From: Paenibacillus sp.
Lineage (GTDB): Bacteria; Bacillota; Bacilli; Paenibacillales; Paenibacillaceae
NCBI GenBank assembly: GCA_029256665.1
Contig: JAQSXN010000335.1
Coordinates: forward strand, 1-5,346
Direction of reading: 5' to 3'
DNA: 5,346 nt
This document shows positions 1-5,230 of the stretch, one piece after another. A program made the translations under genes and the position numbers. Below the pieces are notes generated by a model, which saw only the letters and a program-made list of their open reading frames with translations, was not told the origin of the DNA and ran no database searches. The stretch's first letter is position 1. Each line of letters opens with the position of its first letter.

Positions 1-8
1 TTGAGTAA

Positions 9-170
9 TTAAATCAGAGGAAATACATAACGGACCAAGAAGTACAGAAAACCGAAAAAGATGAGCACGTAAGCGGTGTATTTGATAAACGTAGCAATAA
101 CCTTGCTGGAATCGGACTTCCGCTCGACATGCCGCTCTTCGATCTCTACGTTCTGATGTGGTGCGTTCAT
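9..170 (-). CDS. Small single-span membrane protein, unknown function
   Basis: A 53-residue protein that I do not recognise. Residues 1-23 are polar and charged, with the acidic/basic run VEIEERHVERKSD. Residues about 31-52 form one hydrophobic, aromatic-rich helix (YVLIFFGFLYFLV) reaching almost to the C-terminus, so it is probably a tail-anchored or bitopic inner-membrane protein with the charged end in the cytoplasm. I chose the ATG at 170 because a good ribosome binding site (AAAGGGG, about 9 bases upstream on the minus strand) precedes it. A longer reading from a TTG at 206 has no such site and would begin inside the candidate -10 element. The gene is transcribed away from the ABC operon, and its terminator would lie outside the window. 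The existence of the gene is fairly secure from its RBS, composition and promoter; the function is open. Confidence 0.72.
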   Translation of the reverse strand: MNAPHQNVEIEERHVERKSDSSKVIATFIKYTAYVLIFFGFLYFLVRYVFPLI

Positions 171-205
171 CTGAAATCGCCCCTTTCGCGAGTAGTTATC
201 TATCA

Positions 206-231
206 ATACCCGGTGTGCGGCGGGGCGAAAC
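206..231 (-). promoter_or_regulatory. Candidate sigma-B-like promoter for the small membrane protein
   Basis: On the minus strand, GTTTCG (231-226) is followed by a 14-base spacer and GGGTAT (211-206). This closely matches the general-stress sigma-B pattern of Bacillus (GTTTAA, 12-15 bases, GGGTAT). Transcription would start about 28 bases before the ATG at 170, leaving room for the RBS. I see no good sigma-A promoter in the same place. Whether this organism has a sigma-B-type factor is unknown, so this is a sequence resemblance only. Confidence 0.4.
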
Positions 232-300
232 AGAATCTAGCTCGCTAAGTCTGGCACGCGCGGCCAAGCGAAAGATATGGGCAAGCCATGGAAAAACGGC

Positions 301-340
301 TTTACTTTTATAATGTCATAGTGTACTATTTAACTATAAC
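301..340 (+). promoter_or_regulatory. Promoter region of the ABC exporter operon
   Basis: Several sigma-A-like elements overlap here. The best full pair is TTTACT (301-306), 17 bases, TACTAT (324-329). A second is ATGTCA (313-318), 16 bases, TATAAC (335-340). A perfect TATAAT at 309-314 has no good -35 at the expected distance. Each full pair would start transcription shortly before the RBS at 354-361, and both overlap the palindrome at 321-342. Which pair is used cannot be decided by eye. Confidence 0.5.
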
Positions 341-342
341 AC
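321..342 (+). promoter_or_regulatory. 22-bp interrupted palindrome, candidate GntR/YtrA operator
   Basis: Symmetric blocks run through the site: GTGT (321-324) with ACAC (339-342), TA (327-328) with TA (335-336), and a central TTAA (330-333). Sixteen of 22 positions obey the dyad. It overlaps the -10 elements of the operon promoter, so a bound dimer would block transcription. Widely spaced half-sites suit YtrA-type GntR repressors, and the operon itself encodes one (2159-2542). The flanking AGTGTA resembles what I recall of the Bacillus subtilis YtrA operator. Binding is inferred. Confidence 0.5.
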
Positions 343-373
343 CGTTACACGTGAGAAGGAGTGACGATAAATT

Positions 374-1363
374 ATGAACGAACGCAATCATCAATCCGCA
401 GGCAAGCGGAACGCGGGCGCGGGAGCCGGGAGCGGCCAACCCGTACTAGAGCTGGATTTGGTCACGAAACGGATCGGCGGCAAGACGCTCGTAAGCGGGC
501 TGAGCTTCGCCGTGAATAACGGCGAGATCGTGGGGCTGCTCGGACCTAATGGCGCGGGCAAGACGACGACGATCCGGATGATCGTGGGGCTGATCGCCAT
601 GTCGGAAGGGGATGTGAGAATCGGAGGGAGCAGCGTAAACGCGCAATTCGAGAAGGCGATCCGCCATATCGGCGCCATCATCGAGAATCCGGAGTTTTAT
701 CCTTATTTGAGCGGCATGGATAACCTGAAGCAATTCATGCGGATGACCGAAGGCGTGACGGAGGCGCGAATCCGCGAAGTGACCGCTCTTGTAGGACTGC
801 AGGATGCGCTGGACAAAAAGGTGAAGGCCTATTCGCTAGGCATGAGACAGCGACTCGGCATCGCGCAAGCGTTGCTGCACAAACCGAAGGTGTTGATTCT
901 GGATGAACCGACCAACGGTCTCGATCCCGCGGGCATTCGCGAGATGCGCGATTACTTGAAGCTCATCGCGGAGCAAGAAGGGATCGGCATCTTGGTGTCC
1001 AGTCACTTGCTCGCCGAGATGGAGCTCATGTGCAACCGGGTCGTCGTGATTCAAGAGGGCAAGCTGATCGCGGTCCGTTCCATCAAGCCTGACGGCACCG
1101 AGGACAGCAAGCAGCTTTCGATTAGCATGGAGGTGACCGACGTCGCGCTCGGAGCCCGGGCGTTCGAAGCGATGGGCAACGTGGAGTTGATAGGGAAAGA
1201 CGACGCGTCGGGCAAGATAGTCGCCAAGCTGCAGCGCGAAGATATTCCTCCGCTGGTCAAGCTATTGACCGACTCGGGCGTCGGCATTTACCGCATCGAG
1301 GAGAACAAGGCTTCGCTAGAAGACGAATTTATGGCATGGACGGGGGGCGGACGCATTGCGTAG
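374..1363 (+). CDS. ABC exporter ATP-binding protein, BcrA/NatA-like
   Basis: This is the cytoplasmic ATPase of an ABC-2 type exporter, 329 residues. The nucleotide-binding domain spans about residues 24-235: Walker A GPNGAGKT (57-64), signature SLGMRQRLG (154-162, the divergent form usual in BcrA-type ATPases), Walker B VLILDEP (173-179), D-loop GLDP (182-185) and switch His211 in SSH. The Q-loop segment IIENPEFYP (102-110) shows no glutamine, as is common in this subfamily. About 90 C-terminal residues form the accessory domain seen in the longer bacitracin/lantibiotic-type ATPases. The N-terminal extension of about 22 residues is rich in Ala, Gly and Ser (AGAGAGSG) and is not part of the fold. 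ATG 374 is chosen because AGAAGGAG (354-361) lies 12 bases upstream. The stop overlaps the start of the permease gene, its obvious partner. The substrate is unknown; antimicrobial peptides are a family-based guess. Confidence 0.9.
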   Translation: MNERNHQSAGKRNAGAGAGSGQPVLELDLVTKRIGGKTLVSGLSFAVNNGEIVGLLGPNGAGKTTTIRMIVGLIAMSEGDVRIGGSSVNAQFEKAIRHIGAIIENPEFYPYLSGMDNLKQFMRMTEGVTEARIREVTALVGLQDALDKKVKAYSLGMRQRLGIAQALLHKPKVLILDEPTNGLDPAGIREMRDYLKLIAEQEGIGILVSSHLLAEMELMCNRVVVIQEGKLIAVRSIKPDGTEDSKQLSISMEVTDVALGARAFEAMGNVELIGKDDASGKIVAKLQREDIPPLVKLLTDSGVGIYRIEENKASLEDEFMAWTGGGRIA

Positions 1364-2114
1364 TTTCGGGTTGCTGGTCATCAACGAGTGGATCAAGTTG
1401 TTTAAGAAAAAATCGATTGTCGTTCCGTACGTCATTCTTGCGGCTTATGCGGCTATCTTTGCGTACGCCGCGTTCAGGCTGAAGGTAGAACTGGGATCCG
1501 GCACCGCCTTTACGGTCGAAGCGATCGGCATGGGGTCGGCCGGCCAACTGCTGCCGCTACTGGCCATCGTGACGCTAGCCAGCATGGTGTCCAGCGAATA
1601 TCGGCTCGGCACCATCAAGTTTCTGCTTATAAGGGCGCATAGCCGGAGCAAAATTTTGGCATCCAAATATGTCGTGTCGCTGTTGTTCACGATCTCGCTT
1701 ATCATAGTTGCCGTCGCGCTCGCTTGGGTCGCCGGCACGATTGTATTCGGATTCGGCGGCGAGGCCGCGCAATGGACCGAAATTTTGAAGTCGACGCTGT
1801 ATCTGTTCATCTACACGGCCGTCTATGTAACGCTAACGTTTATGATCGACGTATTGACCAAGTCGAGCGGCGTCACCGTCGGCATCTCCTTATTCTGCAT
1901 CATGATCGGCGGCCTGGTGATTATGCTGCTCTCCGACTATTCGATTGCGCAATACCTGTTGTTCGCGAGCACCGATCTGTCGCAATACGAAGCGGGGAGC
2001 GAACCGATTATTCCCGGCATGACGCTGACGTTCTCGATCGCCGTGCTGGTCGCCTATACGGCCATATTCCTGCTCGCAAGCTTTGTCACGTTCAGAAAAC
2101 GCGATGTGTCCTAA
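1356..2114 (+). CDS. ABC-2 type exporter permease
   Basis: A 252-residue integral membrane protein with about six predicted helices, near residues 21-40, 63-80, 108-132, 147-165, 172-193 and 224-244. The cytoplasmic segment SSEYRLGTIKFLLIRAHSRS (79-98) matches the coupling region of ABC-2 permeases (E..GT.K.LL....SR), which contacts the ATPase. The C-terminus is basic (FRKRD), consistent with an inside location. The start is a TTG at 1356 that overlaps the last 8 bases of the upstream ATPase gene, so the two are probably translationally coupled. The only Shine-Dalgarno-like sequence is a G run at 1342-1347, and there is no better start nearby. It should pair with the 374-1363 ATPase as a homodimeric half-transporter set. 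A 44-base gap without a visible terminator leads to the regulator gene. Family assignment is firm; the substrate is unknown. Confidence 0.88.
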   Translation: MRSFGLLVINEWIKLFKKKSIVVPYVILAAYAAIFAYAAFRLKVELGSGTAFTVEAIGMGSAGQLLPLLAIVTLASMVSSEYRLGTIKFLLIRAHSRSKILASKYVVSLLFTISLIIVAVALAWVAGTIVFGFGGEAAQWTEILKSTLYLFIYTAVYVTLTFMIDVLTKSSGVTVGISLFCIMIGGLVIMLLSDYSIAQYLLFASTDLSQYEAGSEPIIPGMTLTFSIAVLVAYTAIFLLASFVTFRKRDVS

Positions 2115-2158
2115 GTCCGCAATAAGCAGTAGGGGCACGCGAGAAGGAGAATGCCACT

Positions 2159-2542
2159 GTGACGATTGAATTCGATAATAATATGCCGATCTATCTCCAA
2201 ATCATGGCGTACGTCAAAAAACAAATCATAACCGGCAGGCTCGGGCCCGGATCCAAGATCGAATCCGTCCGGGACATGGCCGCCGAGCTTCAAATCAATC
2301 CCAACACGATTCAGCGCGCCCTCCAGGAGCTGGAGCGGGAAACCATCGTGGAGACGCGCCGCGGCATGGGCCGATATGTCACTAGCGAGGAGTCGATTAT
2401 TATGGCGTTAAAAAAAGAGATGGCGGGCGAGCTGCTCGATCGGTTCGTGCTTGGCATGAAGGAGCTCGGTTTCGAGGAACGGGACATTCTTGAGCTGGTA
2501 AAGGACACGGTCCGCGGACAAGACGGCGGAAAGGAGGGCTGA
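2159..2542 (+). CDS. GntR-family transcriptional regulator, YtrA subfamily
   Basis: A 127-residue DNA-binding repressor. The N-terminal winged helix-turn-helix covers about residues 9-76. It opens with MPIYLQIMAYVKKQI, then has LGPGSKIESVRDMAAEL, the recognition helix NPNTIQRALQELE (47-59) and the wing RRGMGRYV (67-74). Only about 50 residues follow, predicted as two helices for dimerisation. This short tail without a ligand-binding domain defines the YtrA subgroup, which controls neighbouring ABC transporters. GTG 2159 is the start: AGAAGGAG (2142-2149) lies 9 bases upstream, and the ATG at 2151 runs into a stop after three codons. The gene sits between the two ATPase/permease pairs and is 6 bases from the next ATG. 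I infer that it represses its own operon through the palindrome at 321-342. In Bacillus subtilis the related YtrA regulon responds to lipid II-binding antibiotics; the inducer here is unknown. Confidence 0.92.
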   Translation: MTIEFDNNMPIYLQIMAYVKKQIITGRLGPGSKIESVRDMAAELQINPNTIQRALQELERETIVETRRGMGRYVTSEESIIMALKKEMAGELLDRFVLGMKELGFEERDILELVKDTVRGQDGGKEG

Positions 2543-2548
2543 TTCGAG

Positions 2549-3247
2549 ATGCAACCTATACTAAAATTAACCGAGGTCACCAAACGATACGGCTCCAAAT
2601 CGGCGCTGTCCGGCGTGACGTTCGAGGTCGGCCCCGGCAAAATCATCGGTCTGCTGGGCAGCAACGGCAGCGGAAAAACGACGATCATGAAGCTGGCGGC
2701 GGGATTGCTTCAGCCGAGCTCCGGCAGCATCGCCGCTTGCGGCGAGCCCATCGGCAAATTAACCCAAACCTATACCGCGTTTATGCCCGACAAGCCGCTC
2801 ACGGAGAGCTGGATGAAAGTCCGGGACGCGGTGGCGTTCTACCGCGACTTCTATCCCGATTTCGACGAAGGCAAAGCGCGCGAGATGTTATCGTTTATGC
2901 AGCTTAACGCTAATGATAAGACCGTATCGTTATCCAAGGGGATGAACGAACGGCTCCAGCTTACATTGACGTTGTCGCGCAACGCGAAGCTGTACCTGCT
3001 CGACGAGCCGATCGGCGGCGTCGATCCCGTGGCCCGCGAGAAAATATTGGACGCCATCGTGCAATATTACAACGAAGAAAGCAGTCTGATCATTTCGACC
3101 CATCTCGTCCGGGACATCGAAAGGATATTCGATGAAGTCGTGATGATCAAGGCAGGCCAAGTGGCGCTTCACGAAGGTGTCGACGAGATTCGGATGAAAT
3201 ACGGGAAAGGCGTGGATGATATGTTCAAAGAGGTGTACGCCCAATGA
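2549..3247 (+). CDS. ABC exporter ATP-binding protein, YtrB-like
   Basis: A 232-residue ATPase, a bare nucleotide-binding domain without the extra C-terminal domain of the first ATPase. Visible motifs are Walker A GSNGSGKT (37-44), a Q-loop region AFMPDKPL (77-84) in which Asp81 stands where Gln is usual, signature SLSKGMNERL (127-136), Walker B LYLLDEP (148-154), D-loop GGVDP (156-160) and switch His185 in STH. Signature and Q-loop diverge from the LSGGQ/Gln consensus in the way typical of YtrB-type exporters, so it is probably still active. AAGGAGGG (2531-2538) overlaps the end of the regulator gene and lies 11 bases before ATG 2549, a strong ribosome binding site. The order regulator, ATPase, permease recalls ytrA-ytrB-ytrC. 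Its stop overlaps the next start by four bases (ATGA), implying coupled translation with its permease. Confidence 0.9.
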   Translation: MQPILKLTEVTKRYGSKSALSGVTFEVGPGKIIGLLGSNGSGKTTIMKLAAGLLQPSSGSIAACGEPIGKLTQTYTAFMPDKPLTESWMKVRDAVAFYRDFYPDFDEGKAREMLSFMQLNANDKTVSLSKGMNERLQLTLTLSRNAKLYLLDEPIGGVDPVAREKILDAIVQYYNEESSLIISTHLVRDIERIFDEVVMIKAGQVALHEGVDEIRMKYGKGVDDMFKEVYAQ

Positions 3248-4011
3248 TCAGGCTGCTCAAATACGATTGGAAGCGCAACTCGAACTCGCTCGTCGCCGCA
3301 ACCGCTATCTTGATCCTTGTCCAAATCGCGATCGGCATCGTGGGACGGATGAACGATTGGGAGCCGCTCATGGCTTATATTCTGTCCATCGTCATCTACT
3401 CGTTCGCGGGGTTCATGATGTTTCTGATGGTGTGCCAGACGTATAACGCCAATCTGAAGGCGCATAGCAGACGCTTGCTTCCGATCCCGTCGCTCTACGC
3501 CGTCGCCTCGCCGATCTTGCTGTTGCTCGCGGGCATGGCCGTGCTGCTTATCCTGTTCTTGTGGCACGAATTCGTTTACGTGACGTGGCTTGGACTTGAC
3601 GAAACCGTCTTGTCGACCGTCAGAGAGAAGCTGTCGTTCGGTTTGGTTTTGTCCTTCCTGCTGGGCTGCGCTTGGATGGCGGTCGTTATTACGATTTTTG
3701 TTATGTTCTGCATTACGTTCGCAAGAACGTTCGAGGGCAAGCTCGGAACCTGGCTCGGCATCGCGATGTTTATCGGCTTATCCATCGTGACCAGCTGGTT
3801 CGACGCTAACGTGATCCCCGCGCCTGCCGGCGGCGACGTACCGTTCGGGATTACGGGCATCAGCTTAACCGAGAGCTCGCCGGATGGTTTGGGGCTTTCC
3901 GTGACCGGTTTAGAAGGCGTCGGGTTTGTTTCCGTCCTCTTCGAGCTTGGATTTGCGATCGCGTTGCTCTACGGTATCCGATATATGATTCATCGTAGGA
4001 TTAAAATTTAG
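3244..4011 (+). CDS. ABC transporter permease, second exporter
   Basis: A 255-residue membrane protein with about six helices, near residues 14-34, 42-64, 85-107, 131-158, 166-184 and 226-247. The loop between helices 2 and 3 (NANLKAHSRRLLPIPS, 68-83) is basic and carries the LLP.P pattern of ABC-2 coupling segments. The loop between helices 5 and 6 is about 40 residues, rich in Gly, Pro and Ser, and should face outside. The C-terminus is basic (HRRIKI), consistent with an inside location. ATG 3244 shares ATGA with the stop of the preceding ATPase. The protein is clearly unlike the first permease, so the operon carries two different exporters rather than a duplicated one. It is the last gene before the terminator at 4031-4070. 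Family assignment is by architecture and context; the substrate is unknown. Confidence 0.82.
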   Translation: MIRLLKYDWKRNSNSLVAATAILILVQIAIGIVGRMNDWEPLMAYILSIVIYSFAGFMMFLMVCQTYNANLKAHSRRLLPIPSLYAVASPILLLLAGMAVLLILFLWHEFVYVTWLGLDETVLSTVREKLSFGLVLSFLLGCAWMAVVITIFVMFCITFARTFEGKLGTWLGIAMFIGLSIVTSWFDANVIPAPAGGDVPFGITGISLTESSPDGLGLSVTGLEGVGFVSVLFELGFAIALLYGIRYMIHRRIKI

Positions 4012-4030
4012 CGGTTGCCATCGACTATCG

Positions 4031-4070
4031 GCCGTTTCACGGGTATGGATGACTCGCGAAACGGCTTTTT
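4031..4070 (+). terminator. Rho-independent terminator of the ABC operon
   Basis: GCCGTTTC (4031-4038) pairs perfectly with GAAACGGC (4058-4065). After one mismatch, CG and CG add two more pairs. The stem is followed at once by TTTTT (4066-4070). It lies 20 bases after the last stop codon of the operon and before the nikR promoter, so it separates the two units. Confidence 0.9.
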
Positions 4071-4103
4071 GTTGTCCCAAGAAGCATTGCAAACGCCTAA
4101 ATC

Positions 4104-4136
4104 TCCACTTGTGGCTCTAGGTAGTCTATAATACTA
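4104..4136 (+). promoter_or_regulatory. nikR promoter with overlapping small dyad
   Basis: A perfect TATAAT lies at 4127-4132, about 40 bases before the nikR start. No convincing -35 box is present at 16-18 bases; TCCACT (4104-4109) is the best spaced. TAGT (4122-4125) and ACTA (4133-4136) form a dyad around the -10 box, and CCAC/GTGG (4105-4108, 4111-4114) form another just upstream. Either could be an autoregulatory operator, but neither matches the GTATGA-N16-TCATAC site of Escherichia coli NikR. Confidence 0.5.
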
Positions 4137-4171
4137 TTCATGCAGGAAATAGAAAGGGAGGCGCGGCACTT

Positions 4172-4675
4172 ATGTCGGACAGGGAAGAGTTGGTTCGGTT
4201 CGGGGTTTCGTTCCCGGCGCAGCTGATCGGGCAGTTCGACTCGTTTATCGAAGAACAAGGCTATCAGAATCGCTCCGAAGCGATTCGCGATTTGGCGCGG
4301 AAAGCTCTGCTTGAGCCGACGAGGCTTAAGGGAGACGAATTCGTGGCCGGCACGATCGTCGTCGTCTACGACCATCACGTTCGGGAGCTTCCCGTCGTTC
4401 TGATGGATATCCAGCATGATTATCATCATGACATCGTATCCAACATGCATGTGCACTTGAATCACGATCAATGCCTGGAGGTTATCGTCGTACGAGGCCG
4501 GATGGCGAGTCTGCGCGGGCTTCACGAACGGATTCAGATTCAGAAAGGCGTATCGTACGCCGAATTGTCCGTCACCTTTGCGGAACCGCACGGCAAGGCG
4601 CCGGGCGGGAACGGCCATCATCATGGGGATGCGCACACTCATAGCCATTCTGATCGAGCCCATAGGTCCGAGTAG
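4172..4675 (+). CDS. nikR: Nickel-responsive transcriptional regulator NikR, with His-rich tail
   Basis: A 167-residue cytoplasmic metal-sensing repressor. The N-terminal ribbon-helix-helix DNA-binding domain covers about residues 7-50 (LVRFGVSFPAQLIGQFDSF, then the diagnostic YQNRSEAIRDLARKAL). The ACT-like nickel-binding and tetramerisation domain follows, about 57-138. Aligned by eye to Escherichia coli NikR, the four square-planar nickel ligands are present: His82 (in QHDYHH), His93 and His95 (in MHVHLNHD) and Cys101 (in DQCLE). His68 in YDHH matches the conserved His62. After residue 140 comes an extra tail of about 27 residues with seven histidines (HHH at 149-151, then H155, H157, H159, H164); most NikR proteins are about 130-145 residues and end without it. 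GGGAGG (4156-4161) lies 10 bases before ATG 4172. The gene stands alone between two terminators. No nickel transporter or urease/hydrogenase gene is visible in the window. Confidence 0.93.
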   Translation: MSDREELVRFGVSFPAQLIGQFDSFIEEQGYQNRSEAIRDLARKALLEPTRLKGDEFVAGTIVVVYDHHVRELPVVLMDIQHDYHHDIVSNMHVHLNHDQCLEVIVVRGRMASLRGLHERIQIQKGVSYAELSVTFAEPHGKAPGGNGHHHGDAHTHSHSDRAHRSE

Positions 4676-4696
4676 CAATAGCTGCAAACGTAGAGG

Positions 4697-4738
4697 AGGT
4701 CTCCAAGGGTCTTACCAGATCTGCAGGGAGGCCTTTTT
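4697..4738 (+). terminator. Rho-independent terminator after nikR
   Basis: AGGTCTCC (4697-4704) pairs with GGAGGCCT (4727-4734), with one G-U pair, and is followed by a T run to 4738. The loop can form an inner helix between GGTCT (4708-4712) and AGATC (4717-4721). It starts 21 bases after the nikR stop. Confidence 0.85.
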
Positions 4739-4810
4739 GTTGTTTGCTTAGCTGCACGCTGGAATAAGGCAGTCGATTGCATGCGGACAACATAAATGAC
4801 CTGCCTGCTC

Positions 4811-4993
4811 TAACGGACCACAGAGCCGCTATATACGGCATAGTCGCGTTTTTAAAAATGTAACGGACTGAAACGCCGTTATTTGGTGCCATTTCGTTGA
4901 TTCCCCGCGGTTTTGTCGTCAATAAGGTCGTTGCGGTCCGTTACCTTTTGGAATTGACCTTTTTTCGCGAAATAGCGGCTGTGGAGTCCGTTA
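4811..4993. repeat. Four-copy TAACGGAC repeat block, two forward and two inverted
   Basis: Nine-base heads TAACGGACY occur forward at 4811-4819 and 4861-4869, and inverted (RGTCCGTTA) at 4935-4943 and 4985-4993. Both like-oriented pairs are spaced exactly 50 bases, and the block is symmetric about 4902. The similarity extends beyond the head: over 24 bases the first copy matches the inverted last copy (4993-4970) at 20 positions, the second copy at 17 and the third at 16. The tails share a GCCGYTAT core. Copy 2 also folds on itself (TAACGG 4861-4866 with CCGTTA 4876-4881). No transposase or target-site duplication is seen. It resembles dispersed intergenic repeats I associate with Paenibacillus-type genomes; its origin and role are unknown. 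Confidence 0.75.
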
Positions 4994-5148
4994 CGGTCGG
5001 TTTCGTATCGAGGGTGTTGTCGTCGAACATTACTTAAAAAGTAGATGGACAGGGTGGCGGAAAGGATGGGGTGTATTGTCGGTTACAGGTTTTAATGAAT
5101 GTCTCGACCATTCTCGCCGCAAAAATTCTAACGTTGTAAATTTGGGGG
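4994..5148. other. Gene-free stretch with no recognised feature
   Basis: Between the repeat block and the lipoprotein promoter I see no open reading frame with an RBS, no RNA gene and no strong terminator. The only symmetric element is a short TACTT/AAGTA dyad at 5031-5043, too small to interpret. The 72 bases at 4739-4810 between the nikR terminator and the repeats are likewise empty. Confidence 0.5.
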
Positions 5149-5177
5149 ATGTCAATTTCCTTTACGCGTGCTACACT
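5149..5177 (+). promoter_or_regulatory. Extended -10 promoter for the lipoprotein gene
   Basis: ATGTCA (5149-5154), a 17-base spacer and TACACT (5172-5177) form a plausible sigma-A promoter. The TG at 5169-5170 gives an extended -10 (TGCTACACT). Transcription would begin near 5184, leaving a leader of about 45 bases. Within and after it, CGTG (5167-5170) and CACG (5193-5196) form a loose dyad flanking the start point, which could be an operator but is short. Confidence 0.55.
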
Positions 5178-5230
5178 ATTATCAAATCGTAACACGTGAC
5201 GCGAAATCGTGGATCAGGGGAGAAAAAGAG

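Noticed and set aside
28..36. TAACGGACC inside the small membrane protein gene, identical to the repeat head
   Set aside because: The similarity stops after nine bases and the bases encode LVRY in the transmembrane segment, so it is probably chance.
171..206. Longer form of the small membrane protein from a TTG at 206
   Set aside because: The TTG falls within the candidate -10 element and lacks an RBS, whereas the ATG at 170 has one at proper distance.
1724..2125. Open frame of 133 codons overlapping the first permease
   Set aside because: The Arg/His-rich product is typical of an out-of-frame reading of a GC-rich membrane protein gene; the permease frame explains the region.
4097..4687. 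Long open frame of 196 codons on the minus strand
   Set aside because: It lies antisense to nikR, whose motifs and RBS are clear. The product has no recognisable domain and its His-rich parts only mirror the nikR codons.
4691..4738. T-box or other riboswitch-like leader at the GAGGAGG hairpin
   Set aside because: It immediately follows nikR, ends in a plain terminator, and no gene starts within 490 bases downstream; no riboswitch core motif is seen.
4572..4922. Open frame of 116 codons on the minus strand over the nikR terminator and repeats
   Set aside because: It crosses a strong terminator hairpin and two repeat heads, has no good ribosome binding site, and reads as low-plausibility protein.
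4811..4993. CRISPR array
   Set aside because: The units alternate orientation, the conserved part is only eight to nine bases, and there are no cas genes.
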